From Bacteroidales bacterium (GTDB taxonomy: Bacteria; Bacteroidota; Bacteroidia; Bacteroidales; UBA3663): DNA of 8,521 nt. The stretch covers positions 1-8,521 of the forward strand of contig JAUNCV010000051.1 in NCBI GenBank assembly GCA_030526445.1, in the 5' to 3' direction. The notes beneath the pieces are model-generated. The model ran no database searches and was not told the origin of the DNA. It saw only the letters and a program-made list of their open reading frames with translations. Both the position numbers and the translations under genes were made by a program. Within the stretch, counting starts at the first letter, position 1. Every line of letters starts with the position of its first letter. Below, one piece after another: positions 1 through 7,134 of the stretch.

Positions 1-51
1 AAGGGCATTGAACTCATCACGTTCAAACAAGCCTATTCGGAGAAAAAATAA
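1..51 (+). CDS. C-terminal end of an unidentified upstream protein (partial)
   Basis: The first frame is open from the window edge and ends at TAA (49-51), giving the tail KGIELITFKQAYSEKK. The stop lies 35 bp before the first esterase, on the same strand. No TAnnTTTG promoter motif is visible in that gap (52-86), so it is probably an earlier gene of the same operon. Sixteen residues are too few to identify a family. By context it may be another carbohydrate-active enzyme, but that is a guess. The main evidence that it is coding is its position and the natural operon-like spacing. Confidence 0.55.
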   Translation, partial: KGIELITFKQAYSEKK

Positions 52-86
52 ATATTATAAAAAAAGAAATAACATAACAAGCTACT

Positions 87-1319
87 ATGAAAAAGTCAAT
101 GATTGTGGTTTGCGCAGCTATGATGGCCGGTTCGATGTTTGCACAGCAGAACCTCTTTGGCCCTGCGCAGGTGAAATCACCAGAGATTAACCCAGATGGT
201 ACCATCACCATCCGTTTCAAAGGCCCAAAGGCTAAGACCGTAAAGGTAGAAGGCGACTTCCTGCCTGAGAAGTTGATTGAAACCCCACAGGGCGTATGGG
301 CTATTCACCCAGCAGCCGACCTGGTAGAGGGCAAAGATGGAATCTGGGAATACACCACTCCAGAACCTGTTCCAGCAGACTATTACACCTATACTTTGAC
401 CATCGACGGCGTAAAGACTGTAGATCCTGCCAATGTGTACATCAACCGCGATGTAGCTACCATCACCAACCAGCTCATCGTAAGCCGTGAGAAGGGCGAC
501 AATGGCGACCTCTTCTCGGTAAACGATGTACCACACGGCACTGTTCGCTCAATGTGGTACTACAGCAAGGAGCTCGGCACCAACCGCCGTATCACTGTAT
601 ATACCCCAGCCGGCTATGAGACTTCGGGCAAAAAATATCCTGTATTCTACCTGCTGCATGGTGCTGGTGGCGACGAGACCGCTTGGTACACCCAGGGTCG
701 CGCCACCCAGATTCTCGACAACCTGATTGCAGCCGGCAAGGCAGAGCCAATGATCTTGGTTATGACCAATGGCAACGCATGGGATACTGCCGCTCCTGGT
801 GAAAGCTCAGAGGGTTTCCAGCAGCCAGGCGCATTGACCCTCAACCGAGAGGGCACCAAGGAGGCTGCTTTCGAACTTCACTTCCCAGACGTAATGAAAT
901 TTGTAGAGAAGAACTTCCGCTGCAAGACCGATAAGAACTCTCGCGCTATTGCAGGCCTTTCGATGGGAGGTTTCCACAGCCAGGCAATCTCTCGCTACTA
1001 TAACCAGAAGTTTGGTTATGTAGGTCTCTTCTCAGGTGCAACCGGTGGTGTCCAGGCCCTCAGCCAGAAGCCTCAGGAAAGCCCTGTATATACCCAGTTT
1101 GATGCAGACTTCGCTAAGCAATTTGCTAAAGGTAAGGAGCCAAAACTCTTCTACATTGCTTGCGGTAAAACCGACTTTGTGATGCCTGGTGTAAAGGCTC
1201 TCCGCGAGTATATGGATCAGCACAACTACAAGTATGAGTATAACGAGAGCGAGGGTGGCCACATCTGGCGCAACTGGCGTAACTATCTCGTAGAATATGC
1301 ACAAAAGATCTTCAAGTAA
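87..1319 (+). CDS. Secreted CE1-type esterase with N-terminal E-set domain, paralog 1 of 3
   Basis: Predicted carbohydrate esterase, probably a feruloyl or acetyl-xylan esterase acting on decorated plant polysaccharide fragments in the periplasm or outside the cell. Residues 1-19 form a Sec signal peptide with likely cleavage MFA|QQ and no lipobox. About 25-130 is an immunoglobulin-like E-set (CBM48-like) domain containing VEGDFLP and EGKDGIWEYTT. About 150-410 is an alpha/beta-hydrolase esterase domain: oxyanion-hole motif HGAGG (191-195), nucleophile elbow GLSMGG with Ser292, likely acid Asp363 in GKTDF, and His392 in GGHIWRNWR. The start gives an intact signal peptide; the leader is A/T-rich without a clear Shine-Dalgarno site. 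The next paralog begins 31 bp downstream. Fold and triad are secure. Ferulate versus acetate specificity cannot be read from the sequence, and a related esterase activity is possible. Confidence 0.9.
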   Translation: MKKSMIVVCAAMMAGSMFAQQNLFGPAQVKSPEINPDGTITIRFKGPKAKTVKVEGDFLPEKLIETPQGVWAIHPAADLVEGKDGIWEYTTPEPVPADYYTYTLTIDGVKTVDPANVYINRDVATITNQLIVSREKGDNGDLFSVNDVPHGTVRSMWYYSKELGTNRRITVYTPAGYETSGKKYPVFYLLHGAGGDETAWYTQGRATQILDNLIAAGKAEPMILVMTNGNAWDTAAPGESSEGFQQPGALTLNREGTKEAAFELHFPDVMKFVEKNFRCKTDKNSRAIAGLSMGGFHSQAISRYYNQKFGYVGLFSGATGGVQALSQKPQESPVYTQFDADFAKQFAKGKEPKLFYIACGKTDFVMPGVKALREYMDQHNYKYEYNESEGGHIWRNWRNYLVEYAQKIFK

Positions 1320-1350
1320 TATTTACAAATAGAAAATTGACAATTATCTT

Positions 1351-2550
1351 ATGAAAAAATATATTCTCGCTGCCGCTGCTCTTCTGACAGCAACCGCAGG
1401 CTTTGCACAGCAAGCTCTTTGGGGCCGTGCTGCAGTTAAGTCGCCAGAAATCAACACTGATAAGACTGTAACTTTCCGCATCCATGCTCCTAAAGCTGTT
1501 AAGGTTGAAGTGACTGGTGATTTTCTTCCTACCCAGAAGATCGAAACTCCATTTGGCACATTCGATGCTCCAGGGTATGCAGACTTGAAAGAGGGTAAGG
1601 ATGGCATTTGGGAATTCACTACCCAGGCCCCTATTTCTCCAGAACTCTATACCTATACATTCCGTGTAGATGGCCAGACCATGATCGATCCTGCCAATGT
1701 GTATATCAACCGCGATATCAACAACCTTTCGAGCATTCTCTTGGTAGATGGCAATGAGCTCACCAACCACTTTAAGGTGAACGATGTGCCTCATGGTACC
1801 GTGAGCAAGATTTGGTATCACTCAAAGCACGAGGGCATTGATCGTCGTCTCACCGTATATACCCCTGCTGGCTATGAGACTTCGGGCAAGAGCTACCCTG
1901 TTTTCTACCTGCTTCACGGTATTGGCGGCGACGAAGAGGCTTGGTACACCCAGGGCCGCGCAACCCAAATTCTCGACAATCTGATTGCCGAGGGTAAAGC
2001 AGAGCCAATGATCGTGGTTATGACCAATGGCAACATCTCGCAGCACGCAGCTCCAGGCGAAGGCCCAGAAGGCATGATTCCTGTAACCATGCAGTTGCCA
2101 AAGACCATGGAGGGTACCTTCGAGACCTGCTTCCCTGAGGTAGTGAAGTTTGTTGACAAGACCTATCGCACCAAGGCTCAGAAGAAGTATCGTGCTATCG
2201 GAGGTCTGTCAATGGGCGGTTTCCACTCATGCCACATCTCTAAGCAATACCCTGAGATGTTCAATTATGTAGGTCTCTTCTCTGCTGCTATCAACAAGGA
2301 GAGCGGCACTTCTGAAATCTATGAGAACTTCGACCAGAAGCTCGACACCCAGTTCAACAAGAAGAACCGCCCAGCGCTCTACTACATTGCTATCGGAAAT
2401 ACCGACTTCCTCTACAAGGACAATATGGAGTTCAAGGCAAAACTTGAGGCCAAGGGCTATCCATTTGTTTACAAGGAGACCGATGGTGGCCACATTTGGC
2501 GCAACTGGCGTATCTATCTTGATGATTTCGTTCCACGTTTGTTTAAGTAA
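1351..2550 (+). CDS. Secreted CE1-type esterase with N-terminal E-set domain, paralog 2 of 3
   Basis: Second tandem copy with the same layout. It has a signal peptide (1-19, likely cleavage GFA|QQ), an E-set domain (about 25-130, with VTGDFLP and EGKDGIWEFTT) and an esterase domain (about 148-399). Catalytic residues are Ser287 in GLSMGG, likely Asp352 in GNTDF and His381 in GGHIWRNWR; the oxyanion motif is HGIGG (189-193). It is the shortest copy. Several residues are missing in the linker, where paralogs 1 and 3 read REKGDxGDLFSVNDVPHG. The segment after NGN (about 229-262) and the one after GLFSAA (about 313-330) differ strongly from the other copies. In this fold such loops border the active site, so substrate preference probably differs (inference). 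Only 9 bp separate its stop from paralog 3, which argues for one transcript and perhaps translational coupling. Confidence 0.9.
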   Translation: MKKYILAAAALLTATAGFAQQALWGRAAVKSPEINTDKTVTFRIHAPKAVKVEVTGDFLPTQKIETPFGTFDAPGYADLKEGKDGIWEFTTQAPISPELYTYTFRVDGQTMIDPANVYINRDINNLSSILLVDGNELTNHFKVNDVPHGTVSKIWYHSKHEGIDRRLTVYTPAGYETSGKSYPVFYLLHGIGGDEEAWYTQGRATQILDNLIAEGKAEPMIVVMTNGNISQHAAPGEGPEGMIPVTMQLPKTMEGTFETCFPEVVKFVDKTYRTKAQKKYRAIGGLSMGGFHSCHISKQYPEMFNYVGLFSAAINKESGTSEIYENFDQKLDTQFNKKNRPALYYIAIGNTDFLYKDNMEFKAKLEAKGYPFVYKETDGGHIWRNWRIYLDDFVPRLFK

Positions 2551-2559
2551 ATATTCATT

Positions 2560-3801
2560 ATGAAAAAAAATCTTATACTGGCGACTGTGGCCATTATGAC
2601 CGCTACTGCAGGCTATGCCCAGCAGGCTCTTTGGGGCGGCGGTGAAATCAAGTCACCTGAGATTAATCCAGACCATACCGTCACCTTCCGCATCCAGGCA
2701 CCTAAGGCTGTCAAAGTGCAGGTGAGCGGCGACTTCCTGCCCGAAACCCTCATCGACACCCCACAGGGCAAGTGGGCAGTCAATCTGCCTGCCGACCTCA
2801 AGGAGGGTAAGGATGGCATTTGGGAATTTACCACAGCAGAACCTCTCGAGGCCAACTACTATACCTACAACTTCATTGTCGATGGCAAAAAGGAGCTCGA
2901 CTTGATGAATGTATTTGTGAACCGCGATGTAAAGACGCTCACCAATTACTTCATCATCACTCGCGAAAAGGGTGATCAGGGCGATCTTTTCTCGGTAAAC
3001 GATGTGCCACACGGCACTGTTCGCACTTGCTGGTACGATTCTCCATCGCTCGGTATGAAGCGCCGCATGACCGTATATACCCCAGCCGGCTACGAAACTT
3101 CGGGCAAGAGCTATCCTGTGTTCTACCTGTTGCATGGCAGCGGTGGCGACGAAGAGGCATGGTTCTCCCAGGGCCGTGTTACTCAGGTGCTCGACAACCT
3201 GATCGCTTCGGGCAAGGCACAGCCAATGATTTTGGTCATGACCAACGGCAATGCTTATGAGCAGGCTGCTGCAGGTCAGGCTCCTGGCGGTTTCAAACAG
3301 CCAGAGATGGTAATGGGCGGCGTAAAACCTGGAATGAAGGAGGCTGCGTTCGAGCTCTCTTTCCCAGAGGTACGCAAGTATGTAGAGAAACAGTTCCGCA
3401 CACTGAGCGGCAAGAAGAACCGTGCTATTGCTGGTCTTTCGATGGGCTCGTTCCACTCTGAGCACATCTCGAAGTACTATGCTGGCGAGTATGGCTACAT
3501 TGGCCTCTTCTCGGGTGCCAGCGCGGGCGATGGCCGTCGCGGCAAAGATGAAGCAGGCGTTTGCCCTGTTTACAGCAACTTCGACAAACAGATGGCCAAC
3601 CTGTTCAGTCCAAAGAATAAGCCATACCTTTACTACATCGCTATCGGCAAGACCGACTTCCTCAAAGAGGCTAACGATGGCATGCTCAAGTATATGGACG
3701 AGCATGGCTATCCATACGAGTATAAGGAGACCGAAGGCGGCCACATCTGGCGCAATTGGCGAACCTATTTCATTGATTTCTCACAGAAGATCTTTAAGTA
3801 A
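2560..3801 (+). CDS. Secreted CE1-type esterase with N-terminal E-set domain, paralog 3 of 3
   Basis: Third tandem copy. It has a signal peptide (1-20, likely cleavage GYA|QQ), an E-set domain (about 26-132, with VSGDFLP and EGKDGIWEFTT) and an esterase domain (about 151-413). Catalytic residues are Ser294, likely Asp366 in GKTDF and His395 in GGHIWRNWR; the oxyanion motif is HGSGG (192-196). The nucleophile elbow reads GLSMGS, not GLSMGG as in its sisters, a conservative change next to the active site. The linker REKGDQGDLFSVNDVPHG matches paralog 1, while the E-set segment KEGKDGIWEFTT matches paralog 2. It has two distinctive loops: a Gly/Met-rich one at about 231-261 and a basic GDGRRGKDEAG at 323-333. 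A GH3 gene follows after 47 bp containing a hairpin. Function is inferred as for the other copies, with substrate unresolved. Confidence 0.9.
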   Translation: MKKNLILATVAIMTATAGYAQQALWGGGEIKSPEINPDHTVTFRIQAPKAVKVQVSGDFLPETLIDTPQGKWAVNLPADLKEGKDGIWEFTTAEPLEANYYTYNFIVDGKKELDLMNVFVNRDVKTLTNYFIITREKGDQGDLFSVNDVPHGTVRTCWYDSPSLGMKRRMTVYTPAGYETSGKSYPVFYLLHGSGGDEEAWFSQGRVTQVLDNLIASGKAQPMILVMTNGNAYEQAAAGQAPGGFKQPEMVMGGVKPGMKEAAFELSFPEVRKYVEKQFRTLSGKKNRAIAGLSMGSFHSEHISKYYAGEYGYIGLFSGASAGDGRRGKDEAGVCPVYSNFDKQMANLFSPKNKPYLYYIAIGKTDFLKEANDGMLKYMDEHGYPYEYKETEGGHIWRNWRTYFIDFSQKIFK

Positions 3802-3807
3802 AAATCA

Positions 3808-3840
3808 CCCCTTCCTCATTTGGGGAAGGGGATTTACCCC
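3808..3840 (+). promoter_or_regulatory. Intercistronic hairpin between esterase 3 and GH3, with an alternative pairing
   Basis: CCCCTTCC (3808-3815) pairs perfectly with GGAAGGGG (3824-3831) around an 8-nt loop. No T run follows (ATTTACCCC), so it is not a classical terminator. The GGGG at 3828-3831 can instead pair with CCCC at 3837-3840, giving a smaller competing hairpin just before the GH3 start. It may set mRNA stability or the relative yield of the flanking genes; the pairing is visible, the role is inferred. Confidence 0.5.
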
Positions 3841-3848
3841 ATTAGGAT

Positions 3849-6173
3849 ATGAAGAAAATTATGCTTGCTGCTGCAACTGCTACTCTTATGGCAAGTTGTG
3901 GCGAAAAGGAGCTCAAGCTCCAAGAGAACAACATAGACCAGATCGTCAAGGCAATGACCCTTGAGGAGAAGGCAGCTTTAGTTGTTGGTGTAGGTATGGA
4001 CAGCGGCGAAGAGGGACTTTCGGCTACCATCGGCGCACAGGCTGAACTTGTACCAGGTGCCGCTGGTTCGACCCATGCTATTGCCCGCCTCGGCATTCCT
4101 GCTACCGTATTGGCCGATGGTCCTGCTGGCCTTCGCATCAACCCAACCCGAGAAGGTGATGAGCAGACCTACTACTGTACCCACTTCCCTATCGGTACAC
4201 TCTTGGCTTCTACCTGGAACCAGGAACTCGTAGAAGAGGTAGGTAAGAGCATCGGTGAAGAAGTACGCGAGTATGGTGCAGATGTGCTCCTCGCCCCAGC
4301 ACTCAACATTCATCGTAATCCATTGAATGGCCGCAACTTTGAGTACTATTCTGAGGATCCTCTCATTTCGGGCAAGACCGCAGCTGCATACGTTCGTGGT
4401 ATCCAGAGCCAGAATGTAGGCACCTCAATCAAACACTTTGCCTTTAACAACCAAGAGACCAACCGCACTGGTAATGACGCTCTTATCTCGACCCGTGCTA
4501 TGCGTGAAATCTATCTGAAGGGCTTTGAGATTACCGTTAAGGAATCAGATCCATGGACCATCATGACCTCATATAATAAGATCAATGGCACATACACTTC
4601 TGAGGAGCCAGAACTCGTTGAGACCATATTGCGCAATGACTGGGGATACAAAGGCGTAGTGATGACCGACTGGTATGGTGGCAAAGATGCATGTGCACAG
4701 ATGCATGCTGGCAATGACATGCTTCAGCCAGGTCGCCCATCACAGTATCACGAAATCATCGATGGCGTAAACAATGGTACTTTGGCACAGGCCGACCTCG
4801 ACCGCAATGTAAAACGCATTCTCGAATACATAGTTCGCACCCCTCGCTTCAAGGGATATCAGTATAGCAACAAGCCTCAGCTCGAAGCTCATGCTGCCGT
4901 AACTCGCCAATGCGCTGCTGAAGGTATGGTTTTGCTCGAAAACAAGAACAACACCCTGCCACTCAGCAAGGAAGTTAAAAAAATGGCACTCTATGGCATC
5001 ACTTCTTACGACTTTATTGCAGGTGGTACAGGTTCTGGCAACGTAAACCGCGCCTATACCGTGAGCCTCGTTGATGGTCTCAACAATGCCGGCATTCAGG
5101 TGGACGAAACCGTTAAGGCTAAGTATGTAGCATATCAGGAGAAGGTTGCCGCCGAAAAAGCCGCTAAAAAAGATGATAATTTCCTTGCAGCATTCCTTCC
5201 ACAGCCACTCCCTGCAGAAATTATTCCTTCTTCAGCCGAGCTCTCAGCCGCAGTTAAGGCCAACGACGCAGCTATCATCACCTTGGGCCGCATCTCAGGC
5301 GAGTTCCTCGATCGCACTGTTGATAACTTCAACCTTTCAAAGGAAGAGCAGGCGCTCATCGCACAGGTAAGCAAAGCATTCAAGGCTGCCGGCAAGAAGG
5401 TTATTGTTGTGCTCAACATTGGTGGCGTAATCGAGACCAAGTCTTGGAAGAACACCCCTGATGCTGTGCTCCTCGCTTGGCAAGCAGGTCAGGAAGGTGG
5501 CAATTCGGTTGCCGATGTGCTCACCGGTAAGCAGTCTCCTTCAGGCAAGCTCACCATGACCTGGCCAAACTCATTCACCGACCACAAGTCAAGCGAAAAC
5601 TTCCCTCGTGCTGAAAAGTTCCAGCTTGACCTTAGTACCTTCATGGGCAAAGAGGCCGAGAAGAAAGAGCCTGTTGAGACCTATGACTGGACCAACTATG
5701 AGGAAGGCATTTATGTTGGCTATCGCTGGTTCGACACCCAGAAGATGGCAGTTTCTTATCCATTCGGCTATGGTTTGAGCTACACAACATTTGAGTATAG
5801 CAACGCCAAGGTTGAGAACAATGGTCAGCAGCTCACTGTCACCGTCGATGTCAAGAACACTGGCAAAGTTGCGGGCAAGGAGGTTGTTGAGCTCTATGTA
5901 ACCGCACCTCAAGGTCAGCTTGACAAGCCTGCACAGGAACTTAAGGCATTCGCAAAGACCAACGAACTCAAGGCAGGCGAGTGCCAGACCATTACTCTCA
6001 ATGTCCCTGTAACCGACCTCGCTTCATTCTCTGAAAAAGAGTCTGCTTGGGTAGTGGATGCTGGCCAGTACAACATCCATATCGGTGCATCAAGCCGTGA
6101 CATCCGCTGCGAACTCTCTGCTGAAGTTAACGCACAGAGTACAAAGGTTAGCGATGTTCTCAAGAGCAAGTAA
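3849..6173 (+). CDS. Lipoprotein glycoside hydrolase family 3, probable beta-glucosidase
   Basis: Retaining GH3 enzyme expected to release glucose (or possibly xylose) from the non-reducing end of beta-linked oligosaccharides. The N-terminus MKKIMLAAATATLMASCGEKE has a lipobox-like LMASC with Cys17, so it is probably a membrane-anchored lipoprotein. The (beta/alpha)8 domain spans about 30-335, with LADGPAG (Asp90), Arg162, KHFAFNNQETNR (Lys195, His196, Arg206), Tyr242 and nucleophile Asp274 in VVMTDW. The alpha/beta sandwich spans about 350-575, with likely acid/base Glu485 in GRISGEFLDR. A fibronectin-III-like domain spans about 645-757. From memory of the Thermotoga neapolitana Bgl3B type, the first-domain ligands align at a constant offset of +32 residues, a good sign of a complete active site. 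There is no PA14 insertion, and 774 aa is normal for this type. An AGGA lies just before the ATG. Glucosidase versus xylosidase specificity is uncertain; family is secure. Confidence 0.93.
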   Translation: MKKIMLAAATATLMASCGEKELKLQENNIDQIVKAMTLEEKAALVVGVGMDSGEEGLSATIGAQAELVPGAAGSTHAIARLGIPATVLADGPAGLRINPTREGDEQTYYCTHFPIGTLLASTWNQELVEEVGKSIGEEVREYGADVLLAPALNIHRNPLNGRNFEYYSEDPLISGKTAAAYVRGIQSQNVGTSIKHFAFNNQETNRTGNDALISTRAMREIYLKGFEITVKESDPWTIMTSYNKINGTYTSEEPELVETILRNDWGYKGVVMTDWYGGKDACAQMHAGNDMLQPGRPSQYHEIIDGVNNGTLAQADLDRNVKRILEYIVRTPRFKGYQYSNKPQLEAHAAVTRQCAAEGMVLLENKNNTLPLSKEVKKMALYGITSYDFIAGGTGSGNVNRAYTVSLVDGLNNAGIQVDETVKAKYVAYQEKVAAEKAAKKDDNFLAAFLPQPLPAEIIPSSAELSAAVKANDAAIITLGRISGEFLDRTVDNFNLSKEEQALIAQVSKAFKAAGKKVIVVLNIGGVIETKSWKNTPDAVLLAWQAGQEGGNSVADVLTGKQSPSGKLTMTWPNSFTDHKSSENFPRAEKFQLDLSTFMGKEAEKKEPVETYDWTNYEEGIYVGYRWFDTQKMAVSYPFGYGLSYTTFEYSNAKVENNGQQLTVTVDVKNTGKVAGKEVVELYVTAPQGQLDKPAQELKAFAKTNELKAGECQTITLNVPVTDLASFSEKESAWVVDAGQYNIHIGASSRDIRCELSAEVNAQSTKVSDVLKSK

Positions 6174-6208
6174 AAGGATTATCTGAATCTTCTTAAAAAT
6201 AAACAGGA

Positions 6209-6247
6209 GCACGAAGGTTGGTACGTCTACCAAACCTTCGTGCTTTT
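6209..6247 (+). terminator. Strong rho-independent terminator, probably bidirectional
   Basis: GCACGAAGGTTGGTA (6209-6223) pairs with TACCAAACCTTCGTGC (6228-6243), with one bulged base and loop CGTC. TTTTGTTTTG follows. On the other strand the hairpin is followed by TCCTGTTTATTTTT, so it can also serve the convergent minus-strand gene ending at 6276. It lies between the two stop codons. Confidence 0.9.
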
Positions 6248-6275
6248 GTTTTGTTATGATGTATCCAAAATTCAA

Positions 6276-6878
6276 TTAATCCCTTCGACCAATATCTCTG
6301 ATTCGGCCAAAAGCATTTCTGATTTCCATTGCAATGCGTCTTGCTTCAAGTGACCAAGACTCATCATCATTGATTGAATACATCTTAGTCTCCTTAGCCC
6401 CTGTAGTGCGAGACTTTAATTCAACTACCTGGTCCTTCTCGAAATAAATTCTTACATCAGAAAGATCTCCCTCATATTCATCGCCTCTGTAGTAAACAAA
6501 TATCGGCTCGCCTTTCTTATCGTAAAGAAATTCCCAATACAGTTTCCGATCAGTCACATTATATGACATGCGAGCAAAATACAAGTCAGCATCCCAGAAC
6601 ATAAATCCCTCTTCACCGGTTTCAGACCAATGACTATCAAAAAATAACTCAATAGTCTTTTCCTGATAACCAATACCAGCCACATTTTCGTTCGACTTTA
6701 TTGTCATACTTGCAGGGCGTTCTTGAGGAAGTTCTGCAGCCTTACCAATCTTGATTTCCTCCTGCACTTTATTATACACTAACCTGACACCGGCCATAAT
6801 CTCTTTAGCAGTCTTGTTCTGTGCAGCAACAGTAACAAACATACTCAAAGCCGTAAAAACTACAAAAAGCTTCTTCAT
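6276..6878 (-). CDS. Small secreted protein of unknown function
   Basis: A 200-aa protein I do not recognise. Residues 1-19 are a clear signal peptide (MKK, hydrophobic core, V-A-A|Q cleavage) with no lipobox, so the mature protein of about 181 aa should be periplasmic or secreted. It starts with a helical-looking stretch (about 22-45) and continues with alternating aromatic/charged segments suggesting beta strands: IELFFDSHW (76-84), LYWEFLYDKKGEP (112-124), IFVYYRGDEYEGD (125-137) and VRIYFEKDQVVELK (141-154). It ends in an Arg-rich helix (about 176-200). There is no cysteine in the mature part and no recognisable catalytic motif. It is convergent with the GH3 gene and has its own promoter motif at 6908-6915. 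The start is fixed by the signal peptide. Nothing links it functionally to its neighbours. Confidence 0.8.
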   Translation of the reverse strand: MKKLFVVFTALSMFVTVAAQNKTAKEIMAGVRLVYNKVQEEIKIGKAAELPQERPASMTIKSNENVAGIGYQEKTIELFFDSHWSETGEEGFMFWDADLYFARMSYNVTDRKLYWEFLYDKKGEPIFVYYRGDEYEGDLSDVRIYFEKDQVVELKSRTTGAKETKMYSINDDESWSLEARRIAMEIRNAFGRIRDIGRRD

Positions 6879-6907
6879 AAGCCACTTATTTTTAATTAGT
6901 TTATTGG

Positions 6908-6915
6908 CAAAGATA
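6908..6915 (-). promoter_or_regulatory. Bacteroidetes-type -7 element for the secreted-protein gene
   Basis: On the minus strand the site reads TATCTTTG, matching TAnnTTTG, 29 bp upstream of the ATG of the gene ending at 6276. The nearest upstream TTTG (6944 to 6941) is 25 nt away, longer than the usual 19-21, so the -33 element is weak or missing. Confidence 0.6.
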
Positions 6916-6933
6916 GAGTTTATTTTCGAATAG

Positions 6934-6957
6934 CAGGATACAAATATCCTGTTTTTT
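6934..6957. repeat. Perfect short inverted repeat followed by T6
   Basis: CAGGATA (6934-6940), loop CAAA, TATCCTG (6945-6951), then TTTTTT (6952-6957). It lies 19 bp upstream of the -7 element of the minus-strand gene, and its loop holds the only nearby TTTG. It could be an operator at that promoter, or a weak plus-strand terminator. No plus-strand gene ends nearby, so the operator reading seems somewhat better. Confidence 0.4.
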
Positions 6958-7009
6958 GCTAATTTTCTCTTTATTTTACTAAATAAACCTTTTTTTCACT
7001 ATGAAAGAT

Positions 7010-7043
7010 AAAAAAGACCGGCGCAATCCTGCGGCGGTCTTTT
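7010..7043 (-). terminator. Rho-independent terminator of the candidate small RNA
   Basis: On the minus strand, AAAAGACCGCCGC (7043 to 7031), loop AGGATT and GCGCCGGTCTTTT (7024 to 7012) form a 13-position stem with one C-C mismatch, ending in TTTTTT (7015 to 7010). On the plus strand the hairpin is followed by only four T, so minus orientation is favoured. No coding gene on either strand ends here. Confidence 0.65.
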
Positions 7044-7129
7044 GTGGTTTTTATTCAAACCAAATCAATCACTATGGTATAAGTTTAATGGTTAGAGAGA
7101 TGGTAAATACACACACAATACAAATCCCA
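7010..7129 (-). ncRNA. Candidate small RNA of about 120 nt with its own promoter and terminator
   Basis: On the minus strand a well-formed Bacteroidetes promoter (TTTG, 20-nt spacer, TATCTTTG, 7166 to 7135) predicts a start near 7129. A GC-rich hairpin with a T6 run ends near 7010. No credible protein lies between; the only ATG frame near the start codes 12 residues. I do not recognise the RNA: it lacks the hallmarks I would expect of SRP RNA, tmRNA or a tRNA. Downstream on the same strand are the secreted-protein promoter and gene (6908, 6878), so an attenuated long leader for that gene is an alternative. Support is structural only. Confidence 0.45.
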
Positions 7130-7134
7130 TGCCG

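Larger units (their letters stand above)
87..3801 (+). repeat. Tandem triplication of an esterase gene with patches of near-identical DNA
   Basis: The three genes are head-to-tail paralogs sharing domain order and most motifs. DNA similarity is patchy. 1591-1616 equals 2803-2828 over 26 bp exactly. 513-548 matches 2989-3024 with one mismatch in 36. 423-452 matches 1687-1716 with one mismatch in 30. The segment encoding VYTPAGYETSGK is close in all three. Loop regions are unrelated in length and sequence. Confidence 0.85.

Noticed and set aside
52..86. Promoter directly before the first esterase
   Set aside because: The 35-bp gap is A/T-rich but contains no TAnnTTTG or TTTG, so expression from an upstream operon promoter is more likely.
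2653..3744. Long minus-strand open frame (363 codons) opposite esterase 3
   Set aside because: It lies fully antisense to a gene with clear family motifs. Its translation shows no domain, and similar antisense open frames occur opposite the other esterases because of codon bias.
87..3801. One of the esterases as a pseudogene
   Set aside because: All three are full length with signal peptide, oxyanion motif and complete catalytic triad, and no frameshift.
4269..5300. PA14 insertion in the GH3 enzyme, as in some Prevotella xylosidases
   Set aside because: The stretch between the nucleophile and acid/base is of ordinary length; the Lys/Ala-rich helix at residues 422-442 has a counterpart in simple three-domain GH3 enzymes.
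7093..7130. 12-codon minus-strand frame (MGFVLCVYLPSL) at the start of the candidate small RNA
   Set aside because: It would need leaderless initiation and has no run of regulatory codons, so a leader peptide cannot be supported.
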